In this document: positions 31,558 through 33,281 of the stretch, in pieces
How positions within the stretch are numbered: position 1 is the first letter of the stretch
How the letters are laid out: each line of letters starts with the position of its first letter
DNA from: Pedobacter agri PB92
Lineage (GTDB): Bacteria > Bacteroidota > Bacteroidia > Sphingobacteriales > Sphingobacteriaceae
NCBI RefSeq assembly: GCF_000258495.1
Contig: NZ_AJLG01000037.1
Coordinates: forward strand, 1 to 33,281
Length of the DNA: 33,281 nt
Direction of reading: 5' to 3'
The notes under the pieces: model-generated
What the model was told of the DNA's origin: nothing
Database searches by the model: none
Seen by the model: only the letters and a program-made list of their open reading frames with translations
Made by a program: the position numbers and the translations under genes

Positions 31558-32503
31558 ATGATTTTAGATGATTTTATAACCATAACTCCAACTGGTTTAT
31601 ATTGTGTTTATGGTGATTTCTTTTTAGATCCGCAACAACCGGTTAACGAGGCCGTGGTATCTCATGCCCATGGCGACCATGCGATAGGGGGAAGTCAGCA
31701 TGTGTATTGTACCGCTGCAACGCAAAGTTTTATGAAACATCGTTACCGTAAGTTTGCAGCTGGTGATTTCCATGTCAAAAATTACCACGAAACTTTTAAA
31801 ATTAAGGATGTAGCCATTACTTTTTATCCTGCTGGTCATATACTGGGTTCGGCGCAAGTTTTAATGGAATATCAAGGCATAAAATACCTTTATACTGGCG
31901 ATTATAAAATCGAACCTGACGTTACCTGTGAACCTTTTGAATTTATTACTGCTGATGTTTTGATTACCGAAAGCACCTTCGCAAATCCTGATACCAAGCA
32001 TCCATCTCCAGTTGACGAAATTAAAAAACTTAAACGCAACCACTGCGAACATTATGCTGGGTGCTTATGCGTTGGGTAAAAGTCAGCGGATTATTCATTT
32101 ACTTAATGAACATTGCTCCACAAAAAATATAATGGTTCACCATAGTATTATGCCATTTGTGAAGATTTATGAGGATTTCGGAATGGAGGTGGGTAATTAT
32201 AAGATGTACGATCGTAAGGTGATGAAAAATCAGCATGAACACCAAGTGTATATTGTGCCACCTATGGTTTTTCATAGCTATCATAAAGCCATTAATGTTG
32301 TTCGTGCTTTCGCTTCGGGATGGAAGAATCTACAGCAACAAAACGGAATTTCACTTTATATTTCAGACCATGCAGATTGGAACGCAATTTTAGAAACTAT
32401 TGATAAAGTGCAACCAAAGCAGGTTTGGACTTTACACGGCGATGGGAAACAGCTAAAAGATTACTTTAAAGGCAAGCTGGAAATTAAGATCATGAATGAA
32501 TGA
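31558..32503 (+). pseudogene. Ligase-associated MBL-fold DNA exonuclease, frameshifted
   Basis: Metallo-beta-lactamase/beta-CASP-type exonuclease of the ligase-associated DNA repair family. The N-terminal part shows AVVSHAHGDHAIGG (HxHxDH metal site), FYPAGHILGSAQVLMEY, YLYTGDYKIEPD and VLITESTF; after the break LGAYALGKSQRI, ILETIDKVQPKQVWTLHGDG and other family segments continue in another frame. Removing one A from the A6 run at 32023-32028 joins the halves into a continuous product of about 314 residues. Without correction the protein stops at 32079 and loses the C-terminal half. The usual partners (ATP-dependent DNA ligase, Lhr-type helicase, phosphoesterase) are not adjacent. As with kdsC, sequencing error is a plausible explanation. 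Confidence 0.85.
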
Positions 32504-32551
32504 TAGCATGAGTATGTGATTGAACATTTTAAGTGCGAATGGTAGTGATTA

Positions 32552-32589
32552 ATTCACTCATTCAATAATTCAAAATTCACTCAATAATT
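32552..32589. repeat. Imperfect short direct repeat
   Basis: ATTCACTCATTCAATAATTC (32552-32571) and ATTCACTCAATAATT (32575-32589) are near-copies differing by a 4-base insertion. They sit immediately before the DUF5522 start codon. It may be a slippage product; no function is apparent. Confidence 0.5.
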
Positions 32590-32592
32590 TTT

Positions 32593-32736
32593 ATGAAAGA
32601 GGGAGAAGACTTTTATTTTAACGAAGATGGATTGATGGTTTTTACATCAGCATATCATTTAAAGCGAGGCTATTGCTGTAAAAATAAATGCAAACATTGC
32701 CCCTGGGGTTACGGTAAGAAAAAAGAGAAGAAATGA
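32593..32736 (+). CDS. DUF5522 mini-protein
   Basis: A 47-residue protein. The product reads as a DUF5522 domain: DFYFNEDGLMVFTSAYHLKR (about 6-25) followed by a Cys cluster GYCCKNKCKHCPWGYGKKK (Cys27, 28, 32 and 35 with His34), which looks like a small zinc or Fe-S binding site. The whole protein is one domain and the family is usually this short, so I regard it as complete. The start is ATG 32593, in a direct-repeat context without a Shine-Dalgarno motif. The function is unknown. The order exonuclease - DUF5522 suggests co-regulation but is not proof. Confidence 0.85.
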   Translation: MKEGEDFYFNEDGLMVFTSAYHLKRGYCCKNKCKHCPWGYGKKKEKK

Positions 32737-32745
32737 ATAATCTTT

Positions 32746-33261
32746 CTAAAATTTAACCCGATTGTAGATATCACTCAATTTAATTTCAAAACCCATTGAA
32801 ACAAACTTTAAAGCATCTTCAATTAATTTATATTCAATTAATTCCCAGTTTTGTTTGTCATTAAGGTAAAAGGCCTCAACCGATATAGATTCAGAATCAA
32901 CTAGGATGTACTCTCTTAGTGTTGGAATATCACGATACAATTTAAACTTTCCACCTCGATCATAATTTTTAGTTGATGGTGAGAGGATTTCGATGATTAC
33001 CGTTGGCTCCAAATTAGTATCCTTGTCCTCCTCAGGATGATTAATTTCGTTGCAATACACAGAAATATCTGGATAGGTAAATAAAGAGTTTTGTGGTATA
33101 TTCATCCTCATATCGCTGCCAAAAGGCACACATTTTGAAGTTGCGAGTTTAGTGGAAAGAAATCCAAACAAGCTGGAAAAAATAAGATTATGATTAAAGC
33201 CAGCGCCAGACATTGATCTTACTTCGCTACTCTCATCTTGATGCAAAGAAAAATATCTCAC
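32746..33261 (-). CDS. Uma2-family (DUF820) restriction-endonuclease-like protein, N-terminus doubtful
   Basis: A 171-residue PD-(D/E)xK-fold protein of the Uma2 family. Core motifs are [27 protein letters not shown] (catalytic Asp), [27 protein letters not shown] (Glu, and Lys in the catalytic motif region) and [17 protein letters not shown]. The normal family N-terminus (Tyr-rich, ending in GEIxxMSGA) is not in frame: reading from GTG 33261 gives [14 protein letters not shown] before MSGA, while QGEIF lies in another frame next to the window edge. Either an insertion of about 37 nt has disrupted the start or the sequence is faulty. The family is often near mobile regions but its biological role is unclear. 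The true start may lie beyond the window. Confidence 0.8.
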   Translation of the reverse strand: MRYFSLHQDESSEVRSMSGAGFNHNLIFSSLFGFLSTKLATSKCVPFGSDMRMNIPQNSLFTYPDISVYCNEINHPEEDKDTNLEPTVIIEILSPSTKNYDRGGKFKLYRDIPTLREYILVDSESISVEAFYLNDKQNWELIEYKLIEDALKFVSMGFEIKLSDIYNRVKF

Positions 33262-33281
33262 CCTGAAAAAAGTGTGTACGT

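Overview
The window is a low-GC chromosomal segment of a Bacteroidota bacterium, most likely a Pedobacter-like member of the Sphingobacteriaceae. The case rests on lineage-typical proteins (long NusB, DUF3276/PUR-type protein, DUF2520, DUF5522, DUF5362, leucine dehydrogenase, a patatin fused to a beta-barrel), on repeated TAnnTTTG -7 promoter elements, and on AT-rich spacers. The genus is an inference. Almost all of it looks like ordinary core or soft-core chromosome: I see no phage, insertion sequence, CRISPR array or secretion island.

Layout. 1-4.6 kb: end of a cytochrome c maturation locus (CXXXY-type ccmE, ccmF), a DUF2520 Rossmann protein, then a ferredoxin and iscX. 4.7-7.2 kb: a kdsC phosphatase broken by two +1 T insertions, a small secreted Spy-like protein, maf, and a membrane protein with a cysteine-rich N-terminus. 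7.1-13.7 kb, mostly minus strand: ppx/gppA, then a four-gene unit transcribed M28 peptidase - TspO - patatin/beta-barrel - small membrane protein, then a degenerate M16-like protein. 14-16.3 kb: a LytTR response regulator, an orphan REC-HPt protein, and a convergent RsbQ-like hydrolase. 16.5-19.6 kb: an OmpA-type lipoprotein, a SnoaL-like protein, an EEP-family protein and a YceI-like lipoprotein. 19.8-24.9 kb: tRNA-Arg(CCG), mgtE, a HAD phosphatase, ychF, DUF5362 and DUF3276. 24.9-31.5 kb: an ABC exporter, leucine dehydrogenase, and the block nusB - DUF1573 - yajC - ybbR - coaE. 31.5 kb to the end: a frameshifted ligase-associated exonuclease, a 47-residue DUF5522 protein and a Uma2-type nuclease at the edge.

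The most interesting signal is not a gene. Three intergenic copies (8109-8237 +, 20186-20293 +, 22439-22540 -) of one roughly 100-130 nt element share a conserved 5' box, a hairpin with conserved internal-loop sequences whose helices change by compensatory substitution, a constant 27-28 nt spacer, and a TGCTTTACTA-like 3' box. This is good evidence for selection on a folded RNA or single-stranded DNA. Other points of note are six perfect heptamers (AGGTGA-containing on the coding strand) in the apparent 5' leader of ychF, and at least four single-base homopolymer indels disrupting otherwise intact genes, which point to sequencing or assembly error more than to gene decay.
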